Shown one piece after another: positions 37,042 to 44,873 of a stretch of 64,000 nucleotides of DNA (the stretch's first letter is position 1; every line of letters begins with the position of its first letter). Source of the stretch: Pseudoclavibacter chungangensis (GTDB lineage: Bacteria > Actinomycetota > Actinomycetes > Actinomycetales > Microbacteriaceae); contig NZ_JACCFV010000001.1 of assembly GCF_013410545.1 (NCBI RefSeq), forward strand, positions 3,782,001 through 3,846,000. The letters are read 5' to 3'. The notes beneath the pieces were generated by a model. That model was not told the DNA's origin and did not search any database. It worked only from the letters and a program-made list of their open reading frames with translations. The translations under genes and the position numbers were made by a program.

Positions 37042-37066
37042 CGCGAGTCCGTCTCGGAATCGTGAT
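37042..37066. repeat. 25-bp direct repeat, right copy
   Basis: Exact copy of 35948-35972, 17 bases after the stop of the small ribbon-helix-helix-like gene. Identity ends abruptly on both sides (T versus G upstream, T versus G downstream), which fits a defined recombination core and not a gradual homology. Confidence 0.85.
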
Positions 37067-37121
37067 GCGGCGTGCGGGCGGCGGCATGGGCGTCGTCGCC
37101 CGCGCACGGTAGGTTCGTGCC

Positions 37122-38012
37122 ATGACGTTCAACGAGAACTCCCGCCTCGACACCTCGGGCGTGCAGAAGCGTGGCGGTGGACGCACGGGTGTCGCCGTGG
37201 GCGGCGGTTCGCTCGTCGTCGTCATCGTCGGCTTCCTCATCTCGCAGTTCCTCGGCGTCGACGTGACGGGCCTCCTCGGCGGCGGACAGACGCAGGACCA
37301 GGGCACCTACGACACGCACGACCTCGCAGCCGAGTGCAAGACCGGTGCCGACGCGAACACGAACGTCGACTGCCGCATGGTCGGCGCCGCGAACTCGCTC
37401 GACGCGTTCTGGTCCGGGCAGGCGTCCGCCATGAACATCACGTACCAGTCGCCCGGCTTCGTGCTCTACACCGGCCAGACGCAGTCCGCGTGCGGCACCG
37501 CGAGCAACGCCGTCGGCCCGTTCTACTGCCCCGGTGACGAAACGATGTACATCGACACCGACTTCTTCACCCTCATGGAGCAGCAGCTCGGCGCGAGCGA
37601 CGGGCCGCTCGCGCAGATGTACATCGTGTCGCACGAGTGGGGCCACCACATCCAGTACCTGCTCGGCATCCTGCAGCAGATCGACAACTCGCAGACCGGA
37701 CCGACCTCCGACGGCGTGCGTCTCGAATTGCAGGCCGATTGCTTCGCGGGCGCCTGGGTCGGCGCGGCGGCGGGAACCCGTGACGCCGAGGGCAACACCC
37801 TGCTCCAGGAACCGACGCAGGACCAGATCGCGAACGCGCTCCAGGCCGCGGAGGCCGTCGGTGACGACCACATCCAGGAACAGTCCGGCCAGGTGCATCC
37901 CGAGACGTTCACGCACGGCACCTCCGAGCAGCGCATGCAGTGGTTCACGACCGGCTACAAGAGCGGCTGGCAGGCCTGCGACACCTTCAGCATCGACGGC
38001 ACGCAGCTCTGA
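37122..38012 (+). CDS. Neutral zinc metallopeptidase, YpfJ family
   Basis: Membrane-anchored putative zinc protease of 296 residues. One membrane span follows a short Gly-rich cytoplasmic N-terminus (TGVAVGGGSLVVVIVGFLISQFLG). The catalytic helix is clear: MYIVSHEWGHHIQYLLGI (HExxH), and the third-ligand helix ELQADCFAGAWVGAAAG follows. Four Cys (ECKTGA, DCRMVG, SACGTA, YCPGDE) probably form disulfides outside the membrane. It matches the KPN_02809/YpfJ-like family, which has no settled substrate. Monocistronic, just downstream of the repeat-bracketed cassette. Confidence 0.88.
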   Translation: MTFNENSRLDTSGVQKRGGGRTGVAVGGGSLVVVIVGFLISQFLGVDVTGLLGGGQTQDQGTYDTHDLAAECKTGADANTNVDCRMVGAANSLDAFWSGQASAMNITYQSPGFVLYTGQTQSACGTASNAVGPFYCPGDETMYIDTDFFTLMEQQLGASDGPLAQMYIVSHEWGHHIQYLLGILQQIDNSQTGPTSDGVRLELQADCFAGAWVGAAAGTRDAEGNTLLQEPTQDQIANALQAAEAVGDDHIQEQSGQVHPETFTHGTSEQRMQWFTTGYKSGWQACDTFSIDGTQL

Positions 38013-38201
38013 CCAGCTGACCTCGGCCTCGCCGTGAGGGGCACCGGCTCGCGCGGACGACCGCCGTGCGTCGAAGCCGGTGGTTCTCCGTCCTGGCGTA
38101 TGGCGGCCATTCGTTGGGCAATGCCCCAGTGATTTGGCGTGTGCGGCACGGGACGAAGTCGAGTCACGGACTCGGCAGGCCCGACGGGAAGATGGAGCGA
38201 C

Positions 38202-40489
38202 GTGTCCCGACGGTTCGGCGACCTGTGGGCGCTCGCGTTCTCGGACCTCCGTCGCGGACGTGGCGATAGCCCGGAGGTCGGTCCGGGTTCGGAACTCGGC
38301 TCGCTCATCGCGACGATCGGGATCGTCGCACTCCTCTTCGCCGCCGCATGGCAGGTCGCCGTCGCCTTCGTCTCCTTCTCGGTAGCGGGAGGCGACGGCC
38401 CACGTCTCGCGGTCGCGGCGACGGCGATCGGCGTCGTCGCCCTCCTCGCGATCGAACACCACGGCCTCGCTCCGGTCGTCCCCGCCGCCATGGCGTCGAC
38501 CGGCCTCTGGATGTACGTGCTCGGCGGAGACACCAACTCGGTCGTCGCGTTTGCCGGGAGCTGGCAGATCAACTTCGCGAGCTTCGTCGCCGGCCTCGTC
38601 GTGCTCGGAGCGGCGGCCGTCCCGATCGTGGCGGTCGGGGCCGCGATCGTCTCGGCTGGAATCCTCTGGTCGCTCCCGACCTGGGGTGCGGGTTTCGCGC
38701 TCCTCGTCCTGATCACCCAGCTCTCGATCATCGTGGCCCTTCGATGGGGGATGCTCACGTTGACGCGTGCCGCATCGGCAACCGATGAGCTGGAAGCGGC
38801 GGTCGCACGGTCGACGTCGCGTCGACGGGTCACGGAACATGTCAGCGCGCAGGTCGCGGAGGAATCCCGCGTCCTTCACGACACCGCGATCAACACGCTG
38901 GGCGCGATCGCACACGGTGGTGCGGGGACCGCCGATACGGAGCGTGTGCGCGCGCAGTGTCGACGTGACGTAGCGTTCCTCACAGGACTTCGCGGAGGCC
39001 CGCTCCCGCCGATGTCGTCCTCGCTCCTCGACGTCTTCCAGCAGCCCGGCCTGCCGATCCGACGGCTCGGCGCGCCGGACGGTGAGCTGCGCCGCTGGGA
39101 CGCTGCGCTGCAGGGGAGCGTGCGCGACGCGATCGTCGCGTGTGTGCGGGAAGCCGTGACCAATGCCACGAAGCACTCGGGTGCGGACCACGTCGAGGTC
39201 GACGTCCGCGCCTCTGACGTTCTGCTCACCGTCGAGGTTCGCGATTCGGGAGTCGGGTTCCGGGCGGGGTCCACGAACGGGTTCGGGATCTCGCGGTCCA
39301 TCCTCGGACGAGCGACACAGCAGGGGTTCCGGGCGTCCGTCGAGTCCGATCCCGGGAGCGGCACGGTCGTGACCCTGGAGGTCCCGGCCGCGCCACCTCG
39401 ACAGGTGCCCACGAACGGCGACGAGTCGGTCACGGTGGATCTGCTCGGTACGCGCGCGGCACGACTCTGGGGACTCGGTGTGGCGCTCGTCAGCATCGCG
39501 TTGTTCTGTGCGGGGAGCGTCAACGAGCACGCGGCCCTGTATCCGATGATCGGATTGATGCTGTGCGTCCGGGCACTGAACGTGGGCGTCCCCGGCTTCG
39601 GCTCGAGTCGGGTCAACCTGGTGGTGCTCGCCGTCGTACCGAGCGCGGTCTACGCCCTGGCTGCCGCGGCCACCGGCTTCGGGAGCGTCAGTGCCAATCA
39701 TTGGCATGCGCTCGCTCCCACCGGCCCGTTCGTGCTCTTGTTGGCCGTCACCACGAGCGTCGTCAGGCGTTCCGTGGCGGCGGGGGCGTGGATCGTGACG
39801 TCGCTCGTTCTCGCGGCGAGGGCCGGTGCGACATCGGCGGGTTCCGCCCACGTCGTCCTGGTGGCGGCGGGGGTCGGCCTCGCGTTCACGGGCGTCTGGG
39901 TCGTCTTCCAGCGGCTGCTTCGCCACCTCGGTCGACAATCCTTCGAGGCGCGGAAGGAGCTCGCCGCGCTCGACCGGCGGGCGCAACTCGACGCCGCGAA
40001 CCAGGGGGGAGCGTGCGGAAGTGGCTGGCCGCGGGCCTGGACTCGGCCATCGAGTTGCTGGACGAGATCGCCGCCGGTGTCCGGCCCGTGGGGGCCGCGG
40101 CGACGCGGGATGCGTGCACGGCGGAGGAGCGGTACCTCCGGCAGATCGTGCAGGTGAGCCCGTCGCTCGTGCACATCGGACGATCCGTGCCGCGGATGCT
40201 CAATTTCTCCCGCGCGAGGGGGATCACGTACGTCCTCCACATCGGCGAGGTGGATGCGCCCGGCCCGGACATGGCGGACGAGGTCGAGGAGACGATCGTC
40301 CGGACGCTGGCGGCGCTCGATACCGGGGCCGAGCTCCGCGCCTCGTTCTACCCCGTGCAGGGCGACTTGCGGCTCACCCTGATCGGAGCGTCGGTACCGT
40401 TCCCGGAACAGACGCGTGCCGCCGTCGAGACGAGACGATTGGGCGAGATCGAACTCATCGAGATCACCTATCGGGTCGAGGACCACTGA
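38202..40489 (+). pseudogene. Sensor histidine kinase-like protein with frameshift at a G6 run
   Basis: Two adjoining frames make one protein. Frame one (GTG at 38202) has five to six N-terminal membrane spans, a His-containing helix (VAEESRVLHDTAINTLGAIAHGG, His226), an ATPase domain with N-box (EAVTNATKHSGADHVEVDV) and G-box (DSGVGF, GFGISRSIL), and a second block of about five membrane spans (residues 440-590). At GGGGGG (40004-40009) the frame must move by one base to continue smoothly from the charged helix KELAALDRRAQLDAANQ into VRKWLAAGLDSAIELLDEIAAG and on to a stop at 40489 (about 762 residues). An extra G, a -1 slip at G GGG GGA, or an assembly error would all restore it. The regulator follows 22 bases downstream. 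Confidence 0.72.
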
Positions 40490-40511
40490 CCGTGGGAACG
40501 GGAGGAACATG

Positions 40512-41234
40512 ATGCGCGCGGACACGCCCCGTCGACAGGGCCACGACCAGGATCGGACGCGGTGTCGCGTCGCGGTGGTGGAGGACCACACGCTGCAGCG
40601 CACACGCACCGAGGAATTGCTGCTGGCTGCCGGAGAATTCGACCTGGTGTTCAGTGGCGAGACGGCACCGGAGTTCATGACCTGGTTGCGGAGTGCGGAT
40701 CGTTCGGAGCGGCCGCACCTGCTCGTGCTCGACCTCATGGTGGAGCGGCAGCCGAGCGTCGACGTGGACCTCATCGGCGCGCTCATCGATGCGGGGCTGA
40801 AGATCGTCGTCCTTTCGGCGTTGGCCTCGCCCCATCTGGTGCGACAGATCGTTCAGGTCGGTGTGCCCGCCATCGTCGGCAAGCGCGACGACGAGCGCGC
40901 CGTCCTCGACGCGATCAGGGCGGTTCTCCGGGGCGAGGAATGGATGACCGAAGAACTGGCGACGGTCATCGCCGGTGATCCGGGGCGGCCGGCGCTGAGC
41001 ATCCAGGAGGAACGCGCGCTCGTGCTGTACGCATCGGGCCTGACGATGCAACAGGTTGCGGACGCCATGAACATCGGCCGCGAGACGGCCAAGCAGTACC
41101 TGGACCGCGTGAAGCGCAAGTACGCCGCGGCAGGCGTGAGCGTGAAGTCGAAGCTCGATTACGGGCGAGTCGCCTGGACGGCGGGGTACGTCGACCCCAC
41201 GCGACCGTCCGATGCCGCGGGATCCCGATCGTAG
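40512..41234 (+). CDS. Response regulator with C-terminal helix-turn-helix
   Basis: Partner of the upstream kinase-like gene, 240 residues. The receiver has acidic residues (VAVVEDHTLQRTRTEELL), a phospho-acceptor Asp near 74 (LLVLDLMVERQPSVDVDL), a switch Ser (IVVLSALAS) and a Lys (VGKRDDE). The usual MPxMDG after the Asp is absent, so it is an atypical receiver. The output domain is LuxR-like (LSIQEERALVLYASGLTMQQVADAMNIGRETAKQYLDRVKRKYAAAGV). The second of two tandem ATGs sits six bases after GGAGG, a better spacing than the first. Confidence 0.85.
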   Translation: MRADTPRRQGHDQDRTRCRVAVVEDHTLQRTRTEELLLAAGEFDLVFSGETAPEFMTWLRSADRSERPHLLVLDLMVERQPSVDVDLIGALIDAGLKIVVLSALASPHLVRQIVQVGVPAIVGKRDDERAVLDAIRAVLRGEEWMTEELATVIAGDPGRPALSIQEERALVLYASGLTMQQVADAMNIGRETAKQYLDRVKRKYAAAGVSVKSKLDYGRVAWTAGYVDPTRPSDAAGSRS

Positions 41235-41300
41235 GGTTCCGCACGACGACGAGGGCGGTGGATGCGAGACAACGCAACCACCGCCCTCGTGGACGAGTTC

Positions 41301-42830
41301 CTACGCGCGACGCCTGGCGGCGAGCACGGCACCTCCCGCGACCAGCGCGAGCAGCGCGACGGTCAGGAGCCCACCGGCAAGGTCCGAACCGGTGTGAGCG
41401 AGCTGTTCGCCGGTGGAGTTCGGGGCCGTCGGGCTCGAGGCCGTCGGGGTCGAAGCCGTCGGCGTCGAGGCGGTCGGGGTCGGCGTGGCCGGGGCGTCCT
41501 CGACGGTGACGGTCTGCGCGAGGTCGTTGATGTCCTCGTGCGTCGCGACGGGCGCGATCGTCGTGTCGGTTCCCTCGAAGAGCCGCTCGAACGCGACGAG
41601 GGTGGTGCCGGCGTAGCCGTCGGGGACGGTGAAGGTGACCTGCACGGATCCGTTCGGTTCGGTGGGGGTGAAGGTCGTCCGGCCGGTGATCCCGGTGGGC
41701 GTGGAGTCGGCCCTGTCGATCAGTTCGCCGGTGACCGTGTACTCGGTGCCCGGGGTGAGGTTCTCGTAGGCGACGGTATCGACGACGGTGCCGCCGTTCC
41801 ACGGAAGGACCTGGTCCCCGTCGGCCGAATCGACCACCGACGTGCGGATCGCGGGTTCGCTCCGGGTACCCGACCACGTCACACCCGACTCGGCCGGGGG
41901 CGACGCCGTGTCCGCCGCGACGAGGATGAGGCTCTGCGCGTGGTTCGCCTCACCGGCGGCCGGGGTCTCACCGGTCCGCTTCGGAACCGAGAGTACGAGG
42001 CCGCTCCCGCTGGCACCGGATGCGCTCGCTCGCACCGTCGCGGAACCGGCCGCGTCCGATCCCCGGAGATCCAGGAAGACCTCGTCGCCGTCGTGCACGT
42101 TCGAGGCGTCGATCGGTGAGCCCGACGCGTCGGTGATCGCCGTGGACGGATCGCTGGCGACGGAGACGCGCTCCTGGTTCGTGCTGATCAGGAACGGCCC
42201 GACAAGGCTTCCCGCCGACTGCTCGGCCGTCGGCCCCGTGACCGAGACCGTGACCTGCAGATCATCCGGCGTGAGGCCGTCGGACGCGTTCGCCCCGTTC
42301 ACCAGGTACCAGTAGGCGGTCTCCGAGTCCTCGGACTCGAACGGCCAGTCGGCGTCCCACGCGAGATCCGTGTATCGCCAGATCGCGTACTGCGTCGCCT
42401 CGATCGCATCGTTCTGCGAGATGCCGGGAACCCCCGCCGCCGCCCCGAATGCCTCGAGGCTCAGTGCCGGATAGCTGTGCGCCAGCACCCACAGGACCTT
42501 GCCCTGGATCGTCGGGTCCGAGAAGTGGTTCTCGCCGAGGTAGCCGTCCAGGTCGCCGACGACACCTTCGGCGTCGCTGCGGGCGGGAACATCGTGTTCG
42601 ATGCAGTACGCGAGGAAGTCCGGGTCCCCTGTCGCGGGGGTTTCCGTCCAGACCGGGTGCAGTGCGGTCCCGCCGTAGCCGATCGAGTTTCCGATATAGA
42701 CCGTGTCGCCTGTCGTGACCGGCTCGGCGGCGGCCGCCGCCGCGGGGGCGACGACGGCGCAGGTCGCGGCCAGCAGCCCGCCCAACCAGCGGGCCAGTTG
42801 GCGAGGGTGTCGGCGGGAGTCAGTACTCAT
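41301..42830 (-). CDS. Cell-wall-anchored thioester-domain (TQxA) surface protein with VaFE repeat
   Basis: Secreted adhesin-like protein of 509 residues. A signal peptide (LARWLGGLLAATCAVVAPAAAAAAE) precedes a thioester domain in which Cys76 (FLAYCIEHD) and Gln147 of the TQYA motif (IEATQYAIWRYTD) would form an internal thioester able to bind host or surface amines. After a linker comes a VaFE-type Ig-like repeat (VVDTVAYENLTPGTEYTVTGELID, TLVAFERLFEGTD, VATHEDINDLAQTVTV). A Pro/Thr/Ser wall-spanning stretch leads to a LAHTG sorting signal with hydrophobic helix and RRRA tail, the class E sortase pattern of actinobacteria. No sortase gene is nearby. Convergent with the response-regulator gene. 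Confidence 0.88.
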   Translation of the reverse strand: MSTDSRRHPRQLARWLGGLLAATCAVVAPAAAAAAEPVTTGDTVYIGNSIGYGGTALHPVWTETPATGDPDFLAYCIEHDVPARSDAEGVVGDLDGYLGENHFSDPTIQGKVLWVLAHSYPALSLEAFGAAAGVPGISQNDAIEATQYAIWRYTDLAWDADWPFESEDSETAYWYLVNGANASDGLTPDDLQVTVSVTGPTAEQSAGSLVGPFLISTNQERVSVASDPSTAITDASGSPIDASNVHDGDEVFLDLRGSDAAGSATVRASASGASGSGLVLSVPKRTGETPAAGEANHAQSLILVAADTASPPAESGVTWSGTRSEPAIRTSVVDSADGDQVLPWNGGTVVDTVAYENLTPGTEYTVTGELIDRADSTPTGITGRTTFTPTEPNGSVQVTFTVPDGYAGTTLVAFERLFEGTDTTIAPVATHEDINDLAQTVTVEDAPATPTPTASTPTASTPTASSPTAPNSTGEQLAHTGSDLAGGLLTVALLALVAGGAVLAARRRA

Positions 42831-43104
42831 CGTGGGAAATCGCCCTTCTCTGTCCCCGTCCGCGCTCCTGGGGTGGCGCATGGGGGTCGAGTCGCAACGG
42901 TAGGAGTATTCACAGCTTCGAGGAACGGCGGAGCGGGAAATGACCCCCGGGCTGGGGTCACCGTCGGGGAGCCGGAACGATGGCGTGTCGACGCGGGTCG
43001 GCTCTGCCGCCCCCTGGACCGTCGGCGCACGTATCGCGGGTGCGGGTCGAGGTCCGACCGGTTCCGGCTTCGGCTCGCGGGGACGGCGTGCCGCGGCGTG
43101 GGCG

Positions 43105-43683
43105 CTATCGTCCGGACGCCGAGGGGGCGTCGTCGGGTGACCCGAGCAGCAGCGCGACGATCGCGTCCGCGAGCGCGTCGAGCTCGTCGTCGCCCGCATC
43201 GGCACGGATCGTCACGCGGTGCAGGATCGCGCCGTCGACGAGATCGGCGGCGCGACGGGCCGCGCTCGGCTCGACCGCGACGCCGATGCTCCCGGCGAGC
43301 CCCGCGAACGTCGCGAGCAGCCGCTCGTGTGCGGGCGCGACGAGGTCCGGCCGTTCGAGCATGAGCGCATAGCGTGCCCGGGCCCTGACGGCGCCCTCGC
43401 CCGAGAGGTGTCCCTCGAGGAATGCGCGGACGAGCCGCACGAGGCCCGCGCGGTCGTGCGGCGCGCCGGCCTCGAACAGGGTGCGTCCCGCCTCGAGGTC
43501 GCGCCGTTCGAGCTCGTCCACCGCGGCCGCGACGAGCGCGTTGCGCGTTCGGAACCAGTTGCCCGTCGTGCCGAGTGGGACCCCCGCGCGCCGGTCGACG
43601 GCTCGGTGCGTGAGCCCTCGGCTGCCTCCGTCGGCGATCACGTCGAGCGTCGCCCCGATGACCTGTGTGCGCCGCTCCGACAT
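43105..43683 (-). CDS. TetR-family repressor of the adjacent monooxygenase
   Basis: 192 residues. N-terminal helix-turn-helix is typical (QVIGATLDVIADGGSRGLTHRAVDRRAGVPLGTTGNWFRTRNALVAAAVDELERRD); the remainder is a helical ligand-binding domain. The ATG at 43683 is 50 bases from the ATG of a divergent FAD monooxygenase gene, and a perfect 16-bp palindrome lies between. This is the usual arrangement for a repressor that controls itself and a detoxifying or catabolic enzyme. Confidence 0.9.
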   Translation of the reverse strand: MSERRTQVIGATLDVIADGGSRGLTHRAVDRRAGVPLGTTGNWFRTRNALVAAAVDELERRDLEAGRTLFEAGAPHDRAGLVRLVRAFLEGHLSGEGAVRARARYALMLERPDLVAPAHERLLATFAGLAGSIGVAVEPSAARRAADLVDGAILHRVTIRADAGDDELDALADAIVALLLGSPDDAPSASGR

Positions 43684-43707
43684 GGCTCGAAGCGTATCGT
43701 CCAGGAC

Positions 43708-43723
43708 TACAACATCTGTTGTA
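43708..43723. promoter_or_regulatory. TetR-type operator
   Basis: TACAACATCTGTTGTA is a perfect inverted repeat (seven-base arms, two-base centre), between the divergent tetR and monooxygenase genes and 10 bases before the latter's ATG. Binding would block both promoters. TACAAC-like ends could double as -10 elements. Confidence 0.8.
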
Positions 43724-43733
43724 CGCTCGCCGT

Positions 43734-44786
43734 ATGAGTCGCATCCGCATCGTCGGCGCGGGTGTCGCGGGGCTCGCGCTCGCGGCGTTCCTCGCCCCGG
43801 CCCGCCACGACGTCGAACTCGTCGACGAACGTTTCGCGGTCCCCGAAGTGAGCACGGCGTTCTGCATCTGGCCGCGCACGCGCCGACTGCTCGCGGCACG
43901 GGGGCTCGAGGCACCGCTCGTCGCGCGCGGCGTGGAGGTCCGCGGCGGCGCACTCCGGGTGGCGGACGGCCGCGGCCTGCCGGTGAGCGCGCGTTCACCC
44001 GCGCTGTTCGTGCCGCGCTCCGCACTCGTCGAGGTGCTGGCCCGCGCGATCCCCGAGACGGTCCTGCGCCGCACGGAACGCATCGACGCACCGGCGCCGG
44101 AGGCGGGCATCGACGTGCTCGTCGGAGCGGACGGCGTCGGCAGCCGCACACGAACCACGGCGTGGGGCCCGGCGCACGACGCCCGCTCGCACGGACGCAC
44201 GGTGCTGCGCGGCATCGTCGACCTCCCCGCCCCGGCGGGCGCGATCGAGACGTGGGGGCGCGGCTGGCTCATGGGCGTCACACCGCTCGACGGGCGCCGC
44301 ACGAACTGGTTCGCGTGCTTCGACGAGCGCCGCTTCCCCGACGCGGATGCCGCACTCGCCCATCTCCGCGAGCTCGTCGGCGGACGCCTCGACGATCTCG
44401 ATCGGGTGCTCGCCGCAGCCGACCCGGCGGCGACGCTCGTGCACGGCATCCGGAGCGTCGCGCGGCCCGTGCTGCCCGTGCGCGGGAACACCGTCCTCAT
44501 CGGCGACGCCGCGCACGCCATGACACCGAACCTCGGCCGCGGTGCGTGCACGGCGATCGACGACGCGGCCGTCCTCGCCCGTGAGCTCGACTCCCGTGCG
44601 CCGCAGGCCGCGCTCCGGCGCTACGCGCGGCGCCGCACCGTCGTCCCGCACGCGATCCGCATCGCATCCGCCGCGATGCTCGGGATCGCGACGACGACGC
44701 GCGGGGCCGGGGTCCGCGATGCACTCGTCGGCGCTCGTGGTCGTGCGCAGGTCCGCTCGGCCGGGGCGGTTCGCGGCGCACGCTGA
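43734..44786 (+). CDS. FAD-dependent aromatic-type monooxygenase
   Basis: Group A flavin hydroxylase of 350 residues. The FAD-binding Rossmann motif is at the N-terminus (IRIVGAGVAGLALAAFLA), the DG motif follows (IDVLVGADGVGSRTR) and the second FAD motif is intact (GNTVLIGDAAHAMTPNLGRGACTAIDDAAVLARE). These are the PHBH/UbiH-family fingerprints. Substrate is unknown; such enzymes next to a TetR gene usually inactivate or degrade an aromatic compound. The ATG at 43734 lies just downstream of the palindrome. Confidence 0.88.
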   Translation: MSRIRIVGAGVAGLALAAFLAPARHDVELVDERFAVPEVSTAFCIWPRTRRLLAARGLEAPLVARGVEVRGGALRVADGRGLPVSARSPALFVPRSALVEVLARAIPETVLRRTERIDAPAPEAGIDVLVGADGVGSRTRTTAWGPAHDARSHGRTVLRGIVDLPAPAGAIETWGRGWLMGVTPLDGRRTNWFACFDERRFPDADAALAHLRELVGGRLDDLDRVLAAADPAATLVHGIRSVARPVLPVRGNTVLIGDAAHAMTPNLGRGACTAIDDAAVLARELDSRAPQAALRRYARRRTVVPHAIRIASAAMLGIATTTRGAGVRDALVGARGRAQVRSAGAVRGAR

Positions 44787-44873
44787 CCCGGGCCGGTGCG
44801 CACGAGGGCGCTCGATGTGGTCCGACCGTGTGATGCGCGAGTCGCGCGGCCGGTCCCACCACCGCGCCTCACC

